Assembly (NCBI GenBank): GCA_021397835.1
Contig: JAJFZO010000344.1
Location: forward strand, 6,820,001 to 6,884,000
Length of the DNA: 64,000 nt
Direction: 5' to 3'
DNA from: Moringa oleifera
Taxonomy: Eukaryota; Streptophyta; Magnoliopsida; Brassicales; Moringaceae
Shown one piece after another: positions 1-14,300 of the stretch; position 1 is the first letter of the stretch, and the number at the start of each line of letters is the position of its first letter. The translations under genes were made by a program, and so were the position numbers. The notes beneath the pieces are model-generated. The model had not been told where the DNA came from. It made no database searches and saw nothing but the letters and a program-made list of their open reading frames with translations.

Positions 1-2378
1 AGTTTCCTAAGTCTCTATAGGGGGAAGTCGTGTTACCAGCCACATATTTGATTAACATAATGCTTATACGAATTTTGGATTTTAAAACACCTATACAACT
101 TTTCACTTATTATTTTCCAAACACTTGGCTAGTGGCAGACATTCCCTTAAAAAATTTTCAAAGTGTGGCCTTTGCTCATAACCATGATCCTAAACATTCA
201 AAACTTCATCTGAAAGCACATAAATGTATTTTTGTTAGCTATTACTAATCAGAAAGGTTATAAATGCTTTGATCAAATTTTGAAAAAAATGTTATGTCCA
301 TGGACGTCACCTTCTTTGCAAGAACCTCATACTACAACTCAAATCTTCAAGGAAAGAGCAATATTTGTATTAATGGTTTTTTAAATAGTTCTGATTTAAT
401 GTCTAATGATGGTCCTCACAACTAGTCACCGCAAGAAAATAAATTAAATGCTGAAAATATTGAATCTACCAATAAACAACGTTCGGTAATACCATTTCAA
501 AATGAAAACGTTAAAACAATAAAGATGGGTGTGCAACGGTACAAAGATCTTGCATATTCAAAAGAATACCTAGTAGAGAAAAGGAAAGGTGCTATTCTAC
601 AACTCACCAAGAATCGATTCAAAAGTTTGGATCATGAAATTCATGATCACACATCGAAATTTCCTCAAAATATTCCTTGAGATGATTCTGAGACATATTC
701 TTCTAGTCAACTTAATCTCTCCATTATATTTAGGAAAGATGTCAGGTCTTGTATCAAATATCCCCTATCAAATTTTTTATCTTACAAAAACATTTCACTT
801 CATATTATGTCATTACTTCACTAATGTTTCTAATTTATCCATTCTTAATAGTAACCAGGAGGCTCTAAATGCCCCTAAATGGAAAGAAGTTTCTAAGAAG
901 ATGAAAGCTTTGGAAAAGAATACTATTTGGGAGAAAGTGAATACACCGAATGGGAATGGGAAGATAATTGTTGCTTGTAAATGCATGTTTACTCTAAAGT
1001 ACAACTCAGATGGATCCTTGAAAGATACAAGGCTCGTCTAGTAACTAAAGGCTTTACTAAAACTCACGAAGTAGAACTATTCTAAGACTTTCTCCAGTGA
1101 CAAAATTAAATACAATTCTAGCACTCTTATAGGTTGCAACTAACCTTGTTTGCCACTGAATCAACTAAACGTTAAGAATACCTTTTTAAATGGAGATTTG
1201 GAGGAAGAAGTATATACGGAACCTCCACCTAGCTTCACTAAAAAGTTTGAAACTAAGGTATGCAGTCTGGTTTGAAAGTTTATAAAAATTTGTTAAAGGT
1301 TAAAGACATATTCAAGGACAATCTGATCATACTCTTTTCACAAAGAGATCCAACAAAGATAAGGTTTTGGTTTTAATTGTGTATGTGGATTACATAATTC
1401 TGACTGGAAATGATATAGAAGAGATGAGTAGATTGAAGCAAAGCTTAGCCAAGGAAACCGAGATTAAAGACTTAGGCTAACTAAGGCACTTCCTCGGTAT
1501 GAAGTGACAAGATCAAAAAAGGGCATTGTGATTTCACAACAGAAATATATTCTAGATCTCTTGAAAGAAGCAGGAATGAGTGGTTGCAAACCTTCAGACA
1601 CTCCGATAGAAGTTATACTACGCTTGGAGAAGTTAAAGATGGAGTTCCAATAGATACAAGTAGGTACCAAAGACTGATTGGAAGATTGATCTACCTGTCA
1701 CATACACAACCTGAAATTGCCTTCATCGTAAGCAAGGTGAGTCAATTTATGCACTCCCCATATGTAAAACACATTGAACTTATGTATCAAATTCTTTGGC
1801 ATCTAACGGGCACACCTAAAAAAGGACTTTTCATCAAAAAAAAAATGAGAAAAGAAGGGTTAAGGTATAAATAGATGCCGATTAGGTAGGTTCGATTACC
1901 AATAAAAGGTCAACTTCAGGTATTACACTTTTCTTTGAGGCAATTTAGTTACTTAGAAGCCTAAAGCAATGTGTAGTTGCTTCATGCAGTGCTAAAGCTG
2001 AATGCATATCAATGGCTCAAGGAGTGGATGAGGTTCTATGTCTAAAGAAAGCTCTTGCAGATCTTAACAGACAAATGAGTCTTCCAATAAAGTTATATTG
2101 TGATAATAAGGCAGCCAAGAGCATTGCACTTTATAAAGGAGATTCATAAACACTTATATTGTGATAATAATCCAATTCTGCATGACAAGATAAAACACGT
2201 TGAGATTCACAAACACTGTATAAAGGAGAAGATTGAAGAGGGATAATTTGCACTCTGTTTGTACCAACCATGCAACAAGTTGCAGATGTTCTAACTAAGG
2301 CCCTATTAAGATAGCCATTCGAGCTTCAAGTTGGCAAGTTGGATATGATAGATATCTTTGCACCAACTTGAGGGACAG
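1..2378 (+). mobile_element. Decayed Ty1/copia retrotransposon, 3' part
   Basis: Degenerate copia polyprotein read on the + strand through several frames. At 30-250 lies the C-terminal part of integrase (the HNHDPKHSKL and HKCIFVSY blocks). From about 850 comes the start of reverse transcriptase (ALEKNTIWEKV). At 1382-1393 the catalytic box reads YVDY instead of YVDD, so the second catalytic Asp is lost. The region 1870-2350 is RNase H (KRSTSGITLFF, then an LYCDNKAAKSIAL block). Stops and frameshifts occur throughout, so no protein can be made. Gag, protease and the integrase core are not in the window and probably lie to the left. The internal region ends in a purine-rich tract at 2369-2377, just before the LTR. 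Confidence 0.9.
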
Positions 2379-2662
2379 TGTCAATAAATTAGTAAAGGAT
2401 TTGATTGTTAGAGATTTGAATAAATTTTTAAACAAATCATATTGTTACAGATTTGAATAAATTTAGGAAAATCATATCAATAAGTTTAAGAAAGTTACAT
2501 CTTAGAAATAAGGAAAAGAATCAACTAATCTCTGATTGTAAGAAATTCTATGGGTATCCTTTCATATTCTAGGGTTAGCCTTTTCTATTTTTTCTCATTT
2601 AATATGCTTAGTACTATTCAATTTAATAAAGATAATATTTTCTCCTTCTATATTGTTCTACA
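2379..2662 (+). repeat. 3' LTR of the copia element
   Basis: A 284-bp segment bounded by TGT (2379) and ACA (ending 2662). It follows a polypurine tract and the RNase H end directly, which is the expected place for a copia 3' LTR. The sequence is AT-rich and ends in a pyrimidine-rich stretch. The bases CGACT after 2662 are a candidate target-site duplication, but the other copy would be outside the window. LINE sequence on the opposite strand begins within about 30 bp. Confidence 0.7.
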
Positions 2663-2689
2663 CGACTTGTAAGAGAGAGAGAGAATAAC

Positions 2690-5150
2690 ACGTTGATTTG
2701 ACCACGCGAATTCCCCTCAACCAAAAGGCAAGTCAAGCAACTCAAGCTCTGCAACTACCTCTTGAAAAAGCAATCCTTCCTACGTCTCCACCACATACCC
2801 GTTCTCTCGTGGTCATACAACACCTTGTTGAAGTCTTCTCCTACTACCCACGGCAAACTCCACCTATGTTTTGCATTCACTCAGTTCGTTCCATAACCTA
2901 TGTCGACTTTCCCCTTCAATATGCACATATACACCCGTGAACATCCATTCCATCGCACTCTTCTCCAATTTTAGGACACGTAACATTGACTCCTGCCCTC
3001 TCCATTCTCCCAAGCACCTCCCTTTCTTATTCCGCATCACAACAATCCCCCTAGAAGTCCCTCTTGATGATAAAACCCTCCACTCTACACCTTTTGCCCC
3101 CAATATCGCCCTTAAGACACTATCACTCATTTCCTCAATCTTAATCTCTTGAAAACACACCAAATCTGCCCGTCATCTCCCCAAATCATGTTTAATCATC
3201 ACCCTCTTCTCTATACTATTTAACCACCTGGCATTCCCTTCTCTATACTATTTAACCCCCTAACATTCCAAGATATGATTTTAAACATTACTCCTTTCAA
3301 TGCCCCCTTTTTTTTTAATGGCCCTTTTTACTACCACCATCTCACATACCAACTCTTGCCCACACCTTCTCTATATCTCCTTATTCGTTCTTCAGCCTGT
3401 TTTTCGTGGCCCTCAAGAGAAACCCCCAGTGCACTGCACAGACTGCCCAGGTTCTTTAGCACCCCACTTGATGTAGCTTGCTGCCATCGCTCCTCCTTCA
3501 CAACTTGTCTCTGATCTGCCACTAATTAAGACCTTGCTGTCTTTGTCTACCCGTTTATCTGCCCGTAAAATTTCACCCTCAGTCTATCTGAAAACACCAT
3601 GATCTACTGGCTATCCAGATCTGCAAACTCTCACTGCCCATGTATCCGGCTCCCCCTCATCTTTAGATAAAAGCTTTGTCCCTTGGAGCGATCCCACGTG
3701 GTCGTCACTATCCACAATTGCTGTTGCCTTCCCTTTTTCAATAATCTTACCTCTACTTTCATACCCGAAGGAAACCTCATCTGTCCTACGCTGCCCAGCA
3801 ACAGCCCTCAAGTTCGCCTCCAGCCCTTTTCTTTTGTTATTAGCCTCATCCTCGAAATTTCTCATACTCCACTGTGGAAAGCAACCCTGCCCTTTTTCTC
3901 CATCTGTGTCTCTACCAACAGATCTTATAATAATTGGAGACAGGGAGTTCAATCCCCGCCTCCCATCCTCCCCTGTGCCCAAGGTCACTCTTCACCCTCA
4001 CATAGTGGGTAACCCACTCTGCCCTGAATGTGGAATTCCCCTTCTTTCTTATGTGATGTGCATTCCATTGTCATCTGTCCACAGCGAAGGCCCAAGCCAT
4101 CTGCACCTACAAAGCTGATGGGTCTGTGTGCTTAACCCTACTGTTGTCACATTCCCTCCCTGGTGTGCTACTGGAACTTAGCACCTTCGTTGTGCCAGCC
4201 GAATATACTTGAACTAGAACTTCCGCTATCTCAAACAGCCGAAAATCTGCTGGCAATGGGTGCCAATGAACTTTTTCAATGATCGGATTATGCAGGTCCA
4301 CTCCAATAGCCATTTGAGCCAAATTACCCAACAGGTATAGGGGAACAATTGTCTCCTTCCTTAAGGCCTAAATCCGAAACCGGCCGGGTGCAATCAACCC
4401 TTTTATGGGCTGAATCCCACACCACAGATCCCAGCCCAGTCTTTTTCTTTACCCAAGCAAATGGGTAAACCCTCTGACCCATTACCCCATATGTCCAACT
4501 CAGCCTGACGTTAGGATCCGACCAGCTACCGTCAAATCTCATCTCTTTTGCCCGGAACATAGGATCCAACCAGCTATGGTGCTTCTCCAATGACCCACGA
4601 CCTGGTCCAACACTCACAAGCACTTCCTTCCAGCTCAACTTCCTCTTTTACTCGCTCCCTTTCTCCCTCCCTTCCTCCTCAAGACATTGCTCGATTCGAT
4701 GTCCACATGCTGGACATATACCTGTGAAGGTATCCGATTTCACAATGCCATCTCATTCTTCCTTCCCCACTACCACTGTCCTCTCCGCCATCCTCCTTAC
4801 TCTAGTCCCCCAAGCAGTTGATTCCTTCATTTCGAGCTATGAAGAAAACCTATTTCCCCCCTCAGAAACATTGTTGTCCTCATTCTTGATGGTTTCATCT
4901 CCAATAGCCGCGAAAACTTGTCTGGCCATTTGTCCCGACTTCCATCAGTAGTACTTTCAACCCAGTTCTCCACTTCCTTCATTAACCCGATCTATCCTTT
5001 ACTGACAACAGGCCATCCATGGATGCAGCTATCAATTTCAACTCCTCCCCACTAAAGTACAAAGCTAACTCGTCCCACAAATCTGTTCAACCATCCTTAA
5101 CCAGCAAAACCCCTCCATACAAAACCTTTCACAAGCTACTAGTTTTCTAG
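2690..5150 (-). mobile_element. L1-type LINE, 5' part: ORF1 plus endonuclease
   Basis: Read on the minus strand from about 5150 leftwards. The first part (about 5100-3530) is a broken ORF1 with the block DLWDELALYFSGEELKLIAA at 5025-5085 and a short zinc-knuckle-like CPACGHRIEQC at 4684-4716. It is followed by the start of ORF2: an endonuclease region at 3163-2700 with VCFQEIK (normally QETK), WMFTGVYVH and a GEDFNKVLYDHERTG block. The endonuclease closely resembles that of the LINE at 13.4 kb. Reverse transcriptase is missing because the sequence stops at the copia LTR near 2680. I infer that the copia element inserted into this LINE and the rest lies to the left. Several stops make it a pseudogene. 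It lies on the same strand as ATM, in or beyond the intron after exon 25. Confidence 0.82.
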
Positions 5151-5340
5151 AAGAAGGTAGTACTTCTAATTATTAGAGAATAATTGACAAACAAGACCAC
5201 CAATTCACTATAGCAATGTAATGATCCATTAAGGTAACAGTAATTTTGGAGTTCAAAAACTTTCAAATAGCAGCAAAGAATGCCAATTAGGTTCAAGCAA
5301 GCATGACACATAAATATATACATCATGTCAAGAAACCCAC

Positions 5341-8300
5341 CAAATATCTTGGAACAGTTCCTCATGGCCTTCCCATGTTTCAAAGAGAACACCAATTCGT
5401 CGAGCCAGGAAGAACCTTACTCGATAATCAGGATCTTGGAGAATTAAAAGCAGCCTTTGAATCATCATCTGTAAAAAGATAATTAGCAGCATGTGGAGAG
5501 AGAAGAGAGAGAGAGAGAGAGAGAAGAATCAATTTCTGTGCTTAAGGAAACAAACAAGATAGAAAGTCAATTAAGAAAATACCCAATGAACAACCAATAA
5601 AAGCATGTCTTTCTAAAGGAGGAACCATTTAATATACAAATGATACATGTAGCAATTCAGTGCAGTAGTCCTTGTATCAAGCACACAACATACATGACAA
5701 TGACTTTTTAAAAAAATAATTAACCAGAACACAATTAGCACATGAAAGATTCTAAAACCTCTCATCTGAAATACAATGTAAAGATAAACATATCAATAAT
5801 ATTAGATCCCAAATGTCCATCCAACAAAATCTGATATTTGCCACATTTTACCGACTGTAATAAAGCCACATCACTCTGCCCAAGTAGTAAGATTAAACGT
5901 TGAAGACATCAGCAAATCCGGTGACATTCTTATTCCTCATTTTGTGTACATTTTCATCAGTACCAACATTTAAGAAAGCAAAAAAATTGGCAATTTGCCT
6001 CTACCAATTATCACCTGACCAATTTGAGGATCCAGTAAAACAAAATCGCAGATGCAATCAATCAGCTTAACACGTCCAAGCCAATCAAGAAGATCAAGTT
6101 CAGCAACTTTGTTCACCATGTCCCCTAGATGTATCAAGCACTGCAAACAAATATCAAGCAACAACTCAATCTACGATTAAAAAAATCCATTACGTCTCTT
6201 TAAAATGATGCAAAAACAAATTCTTGAAACAAATATGTATATTTGTATTACAAGCATCAATAGAAACAAACATATACCATTCCAAGGTACAGACATATGC
6301 AAAAACCAAATTCTTGAAAATATAGTATATTTGCTGTGGAAACCCCACAAGAAATAAGCATATATTGTTTAAGAGAACATACATATGCAGTTATTTTTTT
6401 TTTATCAGAAATGAAGTTAGCAGTTATATTACATATGGAGTTATTACCGCAGAAGTAGTTCAAAATGTGATTATCCATGTACATATGGATGAGATCCTAC
6501 AACTGGAACCACAATTTACAAGTACAAACTAAAGAAAGATGAGAGAATATGTAATCAAAACACAGGGAAAAAACAAAACAAAACACTACCCTGCATAAGA
6601 CCATTCTTAGCCAGACCACAAAAATGTCACCAAAAAAAAATGTCAGATCATACATGCAACCCAAGGATGTTATAATATCCAAATAAATCTCAAAATACAC
6701 TATAATAAATGATCATAAATTTGATTTCAAAAGGAACATATTTATCCCAAAATATAACGACAAAAAAAGATGGAATTACCTGACCAATTTCCTGTTCCCT
6801 CAATGATAAGTCACCATACTTATCTTTTCCAGCTGTGTCCAACTGCAGCGATAACAAAGTACCAAGCAAACCATGGATGGCAACTAGTATATTACTACAA
6901 TCCAGCTTAAGATTCACTTGAGATTTAATCATACTATTCATCAAATTCACCTGGAGGGTAACAATGACAAAACAAACTACATGAAAGACTCAACTAATAG
7001 AAATCAAGTTGCTTTTTATATCTCTGGAAAGTGTATACATAACTCTAATAGCGACTAATCATTTCATACCAAATGTGCAACTTTTGCCGAAGAGGACCAG
7101 TGAGGATGTTGACAAAGATTATATAGAACATTCTCACACACCTGTTGACATTCAGGAAATAGTTAAAACAAAAGGAACAATGTAATGATGATGAACATAC
7201 AAACTCTAGGGAATTCTATGCGAACGAGAATGCTGCAAATACCTCCGGTTCGCATTCTTTTTCCATAAGATCAAATAGAAAATCCCAAGTAAGAACCGGT
7301 AAGACAGAGAAAAAACTTGATATTAGGGATATCAAGCCACATTTCCACTTTAAAGAAGAAAATGATGTGGCAGAAGCAGCTTTCCCAACAACTGCAATAA
7401 TATCCCCATTCTTGCTATCACCATTCTCATCCAACTCCACATCCATTATCCTGCTTTTACTGCTACCCTGGGAACCAGATATTTGTATAGGAGAATCAAG
7501 TGAAGACAGCTCTGAAGGGACCATCTCAGACTTATGATTCCTCAAACACTCAGAATATTCTTCAAACAGTTTAACCAGTGCCTTCAAAAGTGTCTCCATC
7601 GATTGAATAATTGCATTAAAAATCACAGCATCAAGAACATTTTGATCCTCCCATTTTGCGAAAATTGGACAGTTAATGAAGCATCTAATTGAAACCACAA
7701 TTGAGCTTTTCCAATTGGAATCAAAGTTGGAGCCTGAAAAGCCAAGAGACTGAAGATCTTTGGGGTTTCCTTGAACCATTTCAACAGCATGATTCAGTAA
7801 CGTCAATAAGTACTGGCCTGTCTTTGAGAGAAATGACAAAACTTCTCCTTTCCTGGCATATAACAATGATTGTAAACCACAAATTAAAGAAAGAAGAATT
7901 GAAAATAAGATAGAAAAAGTCAGACGTCAATCACAAACAAAACATACAAGAAATGCCAGAAGCAACACATATCGTAACCTTCAGCTACAAGTTATATGTG
8001 GCATAGGAATCAATAAGGACAAACAATTCCACATCAACATCTATCCTATTTTATATTTAATAGTAGAAACATAACATCCATGCAACAGTAAAGTACACAC
8101 TTCAACTGAGAGCTCAAAGAACAAGCATCACCACTGCAGGCAAAAGTTGAAAAGACAATCCCATGACGCAGAGCTGATGTAAGACGCATAAAATCAATCA
8201 CCCAGGTAATATAGAGCTGACTAATCTAGCCAAAAGCATAAAAGCCACTTCCAGCAAAGCAGAAAACTAAACAAAACTGAATTGCCTGTCTCAATTGAAA

Positions 8301-11300
8301 GACAATTAAAGTTGAGCAAAATTAGTACACTCCATTAAAGAAGCACATTTGATGATGATGAAATCCAGTTTAGAAGACAATACAAACCTTGTCATGGATA
8401 AATAGTATATAAAGTTAGATAATAAAGCACACATAAGGAAGACCTCAGATAGAGGCCTCTTTTCAATGTCCTTATCCTCCAAAGCTCCAAGAATGTAAGT
8501 TTCCATTTCATGAAGTAATGGATCGCTTAACTGCCTAGGAAGACGAACATTTTGATGAAATTGGGAATGGGAAGCCTGAAAAAAATGAAAATTGACAGAA
8601 CTTACATATTGCACACAACCTTAAGATAAAAAGTTCTTAACATAACAATGGTGTACTACCTCAACAGTAGAACCCATAATGTTAGTGAGAACTTCCACAG
8701 AGCATTCAAAAAGTTCAAGCTTCCTTTCATTATCATATTCATCTGTCTGTCAGCATGACCAAATTTAGTTTATCAGAGATATCAACATGTATTTATGAGA
8801 TAAAAAGCCAAACAGCATCTCAGATAGATCAACATCAACACACCTTAATCCGATCATCCACAAACTCAGTAAAATTGATAACAGAGTGAGACAGATATCC
8901 TTTGTAACAAAGTGTAAACGGAGCACAACCAGCACAGAGAGCACAAATAGCTGCAGGTAACAATGATACAATTCGATCATTCAATAATGAAGATCCCTGC
9001 AGAGGAAGCAGTCAGTTACACTGAATGTATTACAACACTGGATGACAAAAGAAATCAACATGAGATTTTTAGCTTTCCAAATACACAAACTCATGGCTAA
9101 GCTTAGAAACCAAACACAAACAATTTTGAAATGCATCTACAAGAACACTATAATATCTTCCAACATCAATATCCAAATTAAAAGTGTATGATCATCAAAA
9201 AGTCCCACAGAGGTCCATTTTCTTTCTTTCTCTCCAATGAACCAACATAATATCCCATGTAAGGCTCGTAAGACTCCCTATGCTCAATAACTTTCAATGA
9301 TGAATAGCATGTGCTCAACCGTTACAGTAGAATTTCATGAATATCTAGGATCAAAGCATTCTAGATACAGATTCACATGTTAGAAATCTCAAAAACCTTC
9401 TTAAAATCAGGCAGTGTCTGATGACTATTCCTTTTCTAGGTAGGCAAACAAGCCTCAAGGAAACTGGATGAGCATGATTGTACATCCTACTAGAGGAGTC
9501 CCTTTCAAGAGTGGGAATGCTTACTCACAAGTCTTTTCCACTTATTCATCCAACATTTCCATTGGTCACACCTATTGTGTATCCAGAAGTCCAGTCACTA
9601 GTGTCACAGATGATGACATTAAAAATGAAATGACTATAATATTAACATAAAGTTAACTCTTACAAATCAAGCACATGTTTTGAGCGAACAAGAAGCTATA
9701 ATAAGATAATTAAAGAATTAAAGTACAAAATGCTTCAAAAAGTTCGTTCACACCTTCCAGCAAAAAGAGCTCTCAATTGCTCGTAAGAGATTTCTCCTGA
9801 GATGTAGATTGTCTTGAAGGTCACCCTGCACAAACATAAAGATGAACATATCAAAAAATTAGATCTTGATTCCCTACATAAAGTTTTGTTCAAAAAGAAT
9901 ATCTACTTATGGTTCACTACACTATGGTCTTAACCACCTTAAAATAGGATTGAATTAAGATTGACCCCATAAAGCTAGTACGTCATCCCTATAGAGAATA
10001 TAAGCCAGCTCAAGCAAGCTAAAGTGCAATTAAATTCTCGCTTCTTAAACATATCCACCCCAAACTCAATCAAGCTCCAAGCACGTTCAGCTACTCTTGT
10101 TCCAGTTCTGACTAGACGAGTGGACAAATATAAGGTAGGTAAACCAGGGAAGTAGCGGCAACTATGAAGACGGTACAAAATTCAGAAATATAATGCCAAT
10201 CACTTACTTGAGAACCCTTTCGCGAAAAATAACATGCAATGAAGTAAAAAACCGACCTGTATAAGCATACGAAAACTATGATTAGATAAAATATCTGCAT
10301 CACAGATCAGGTAGAGGAAACATTTTTAGTTCATTGAATTAGAGGGGAAAACAGGGAGCAACTTAAATTCTTTCACGGCCACAAAACAGGTATCAAAGAT
10401 AAAAGTGTCTCAACCCCTCCAAAAGCTCTCACATTCGTCTCCCACTTTTAAAGCATAGCATTCACTCCTGAGTTTTGTCTTCCAAAAGAATACAGCTTTG
10501 CAAACAGACAAAATGCCAACCACCAAAAACTGCAACTATGTCTTAGGCCACAAGAAAAGTCTATTAGCAATACAGTAAAAATTCTCAGAAACATTCATGG
10601 TATTCTCCTATATCTAGTGTCTCCATAAAATGTTTTATCGACCACAATTATGAATGATCAACAACAGTAAATGAATTAAAGTGATTGGGAAAACAATGAA
10701 GGTTAACGACATCCCTTTTTCATAATAAGTACATAAATCACAGACAATCAGGAAGGAGGCACCCAAACTATACAAACTTGACGCAACCAAAGGACAGATT
10801 CCAAAGTCATTGCAAACAGTAAAAGCAGGATTAAATTTTGAACAAAATAACAGCTCAACAAGCAAAGTCATGAGGTTAATCAAAGGAAGATTTCGCATTG
10901 ATGATTTCAAGCTCGCATTTTGAAAATCTTTCAGACCATTAGAACATCCTCTTTGATGGCATTCCATAAAGCTATCATAAAGCTCACCACATCACCGACA
11001 AAGAGCTCAATTCATCTTTGCTCAAACCCTTAATGTCCGTTTTCCATGGAGTTTAACCAATGTTTCTCTAAGATATTAAAGTTAAAGAGGAAATGTGTCT
11101 CAATCTAGTGCACAGTCAAAATATAAGGACATGGCTCCATTTACATGTGAGATTATCTGTATATATCAGCTGTTGATTGAAGTTGGTCTTAAAACGTCAT
11201 TACCTACAAAATTATGGTGTAATAAATAAGTTGCCTTTCATATTGTCTCGAATTCTGTGTTTAATGAACAAACTGAGCACATTGAGAATGATTGTCATTT

Positions 11301-14300
11301 CGTTCACCATAAATAATTGAGGAATGTCTTTACAAAAGCCCTAGACAGGGCTCGAATTGATTATCACTATAACAAGCTAGGTATGATTAATATCTATGCT
11401 CCAGTTTGAGAGGCAGTGTTATAGGCTGTAAATAATATAGAAAGATATCACAATCTTAATTATAGAGATCCTACTAGGATCTCCTGCCTATTTGACAAGG
11501 ATCTTAATGTAAGAACTCTTGCTCGGATCTCCTTCCTATTTGACACGGATCCTAATTTGCATACATTTTTAGTTTACATTTCCTATTTTTGTATATATAT
11601 ATGTAACAAATTCTTTAAGAAAAATATAACAAAATATTATCTTTCTCACCTTTAATTACACTCCCCATTAATACAAAATTTAAACTTTACAAGTAGGGCT
11701 ACTTACACTGATGGCATCCTTTTGAATAACTGAAGATCCCATACATCTTGAGGCACAACACATGAATTTATTTGATCCTTGAAGAAGAAACAGAAAAATC
11801 TAAAATAAGAATACTAATCAAAGTTTCTTTAAACTTAAGTTAACCTTAACAATAACATCGAGAAAGATTTTTCTTAACAAGCAATAGGAAGACTGGTTCA
11901 CGGCAACTTTGAGAAATGATGAAACAATAACTTCTTGTACTCACACTTGATATAATGCAACCAAGGAGCACCAAAGCTGCATCAACCTGCATGAATGCAG
12001 ACAAAAGGACATTAAAATCTAAGCTTAAACAATAAAGTAGGTCTCACAAGGAGTTTTAGACAACTGATATTTTTAGACAAAACCCACTCCCAGTGGATCT
12101 AGATACAGAACTTCTAGCTGGCACTTCTTTGTGTCATGGATGTTAGAGAGAGGCTGTAACTGCAACTCTAACTAGTAGGCTGCATTATTATAGAATTTGC
12201 AAAAGAAATAGACTAACCAGTGCATTTGACACATCCAAGAGCAGATAAAATCTCAAAATGAAAAAGAAAAAACAACCGAAAACAAGTAGTTACTAATATA
12301 ACAACACAACTAGATGATTGCCAGTTAAGCCAAAAGTAGTGCAAGTACCTAACTGCATCTCAAGCTCAACTTGTCCCAGACATCAAAATGAAAACGCAAG
12401 TTAACTTCAGAATACATAAGTCAATGATAACTAGGACATCACCAAGATTTCATATCTGACCTTATATTTTCTTCCTTCAGTAAAGGGAGGGAGGTTAAGG
12501 CAGGAGATAGTATGGAATCTGATATTTGTGCAAGGGAAGGGCTGCAGGTGGTAAAAAAAAAGACAAAAGTGGCTGCAAAAATTCCTTGGTTGGTTTTTTG
12601 GCCAGTATAGAATGAGAGACATAGAGGATTTTTTAAGGGAAAGAAGCTCTTTTTTTGTTCAGAGATAGATGGATAAGAATATTGAGAACTTGCGTTAAAC
12701 GGTGTAAGCATTGTAAATAAGGAAGACCAAGTGGAATTCATTGAAGTCCTTATATCTAGACTGTATTTTACAATTGTAAATGGGAGACAACACCTCCTTG
12801 GTGTCATGATAGCAACATAATCATAAATGTTTCCATTAAAAAAAAAAAACAGAACAAAACAAAACATAACAAAAGCAAAAACAGAAAAGGCAGAAGATAG
12901 TAGCATTACCATTCTTTCATAATTTTTACAATGGAAAATACGGACTACCAACTCGGAGAACAGCATAAAAGTACATCAAAAGCAGCTAAATAAAACTCTA
13001 GTTGCAAAAAGGTACTCATCAATGAAGTAACCATAAGTGCCTAAATTTGTTCACCTTTGCATAATCAAATGACCCCCCCCCCCCCCCCCCAATCCCCACC
13101 CACCGAGCAGGGAAAATATGCTTTTGCCATTGGAGTGCAGAATTGAATGACTAGTTCAGGTCATTGCCAGTTTAACAAGTCATGAGAGTTGGGAGAGGAA
13201 GGAGCTCTCAATGTTGTTCTCCATTGAACCATTACTTCAGGTCAAATTTGAAAGCAGCTTACAAAGCTATCATATCAGGTGAAACCAGTTGAATTAAAGC
13301 ATATTATTAACGTTAATACTATTCGAGTCGATAGTGAGCGGTAAAACTAATGCTAAAACAATAAAGGAAAAAGTAGGAATAAGGTAGAGGAACAAAAAAA
13401 AAAAACAATTATAAGGAACTCAAACGATTAGAATGAGGGGTGAACTATGAAAAGAAAGACAAAGAAAAAGTCAGGTGCATCGCACGAACATATAAGGACA
13501 TCAGTGGCAGTACAAATGGTTCTTAAGGTCCTTGTCTTGGAATATAAAGGGGTTAAACAGTGGGGAGAAAAAGATTATTATAAAGCAATCTCTTCAAAAA
13601 TGGAAAGCAGATGTCGTTTGTCTTCAGTAGAAAAAAATGAAAGATATAAATATTGAGAGCTAGTAAAAAGTTTGTGAAATAATCAAGGTATAGAATGGGA
13701 ATTTAAGGCGGTATAAAGGAGCTCAAGTGGGATACTAGTGTGTTGGAATAAGAGGTTGGGAAATTGATAGATTGCTGGAAAAAAGCAAAGTCAATATCAT
13801 GTCACTTTGGATTAGAAGGGAGAAGGTGGGAATGGGTTTTCACAGGTGTTTATAGGAGTAGCATTAGGAAAGAAAGACAAGATCTTTGGGAAGATTTCAA
13901 AGAATGCAAGAGAAAATGTGGATCAAAGTCATGGGTAATGGGGGTGATTTTAATGTGGTGCTTTATTCTTATGAAAGATTGGGAGCAAATAATGGTGGGG
14001 AATACCCAGGGAAATTCAAGCATGTTATTATGGAACTTGAATTGCATGATTTGCCTGGTGGAGGAAGATTTACTTGGTCTAATTTAAGGCATAAGCCATC
14101 ATTGTCGCAACTAGATAGGTTTTTCGTATCAAGGAGTTAGCAGGAGTAACTACCTAGACCAGTTTCGAATCATCATCCTATTTTGTTGGTAATGAAAGGG
14201 ATGAAGTGGGGTCCTTGCCCTTTTAGATTTGAAAATTCATGGCTACACATCAAGGGATATGAGCAATCGGTGAAGCGATGGTGGGAAGATGCAAGCCTTG

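Noticed and set aside
1885..1905. tRNA-like GGTTCGATTACC
   Set aside because: It is part of the copia RNase H coding region (GSITNKRSTSG frame), and no cloverleaf can be formed.
3275..4118. Several + strand ORFs of 79-109 codons
   Set aside because: They are shadows of the minus-strand LINE ORF1 and endonuclease region.
12439..12966. Minus-strand ORF of 175 codons
   Set aside because: Low-complexity Phe/Ser-rich frame antisense to a LINE 3' end, with no splice or family support.
13073..13090. Poly-C run as a functional element
   Set aside because: A plain homopolymer in an intron, more likely a mutational or sequencing feature than a signal.
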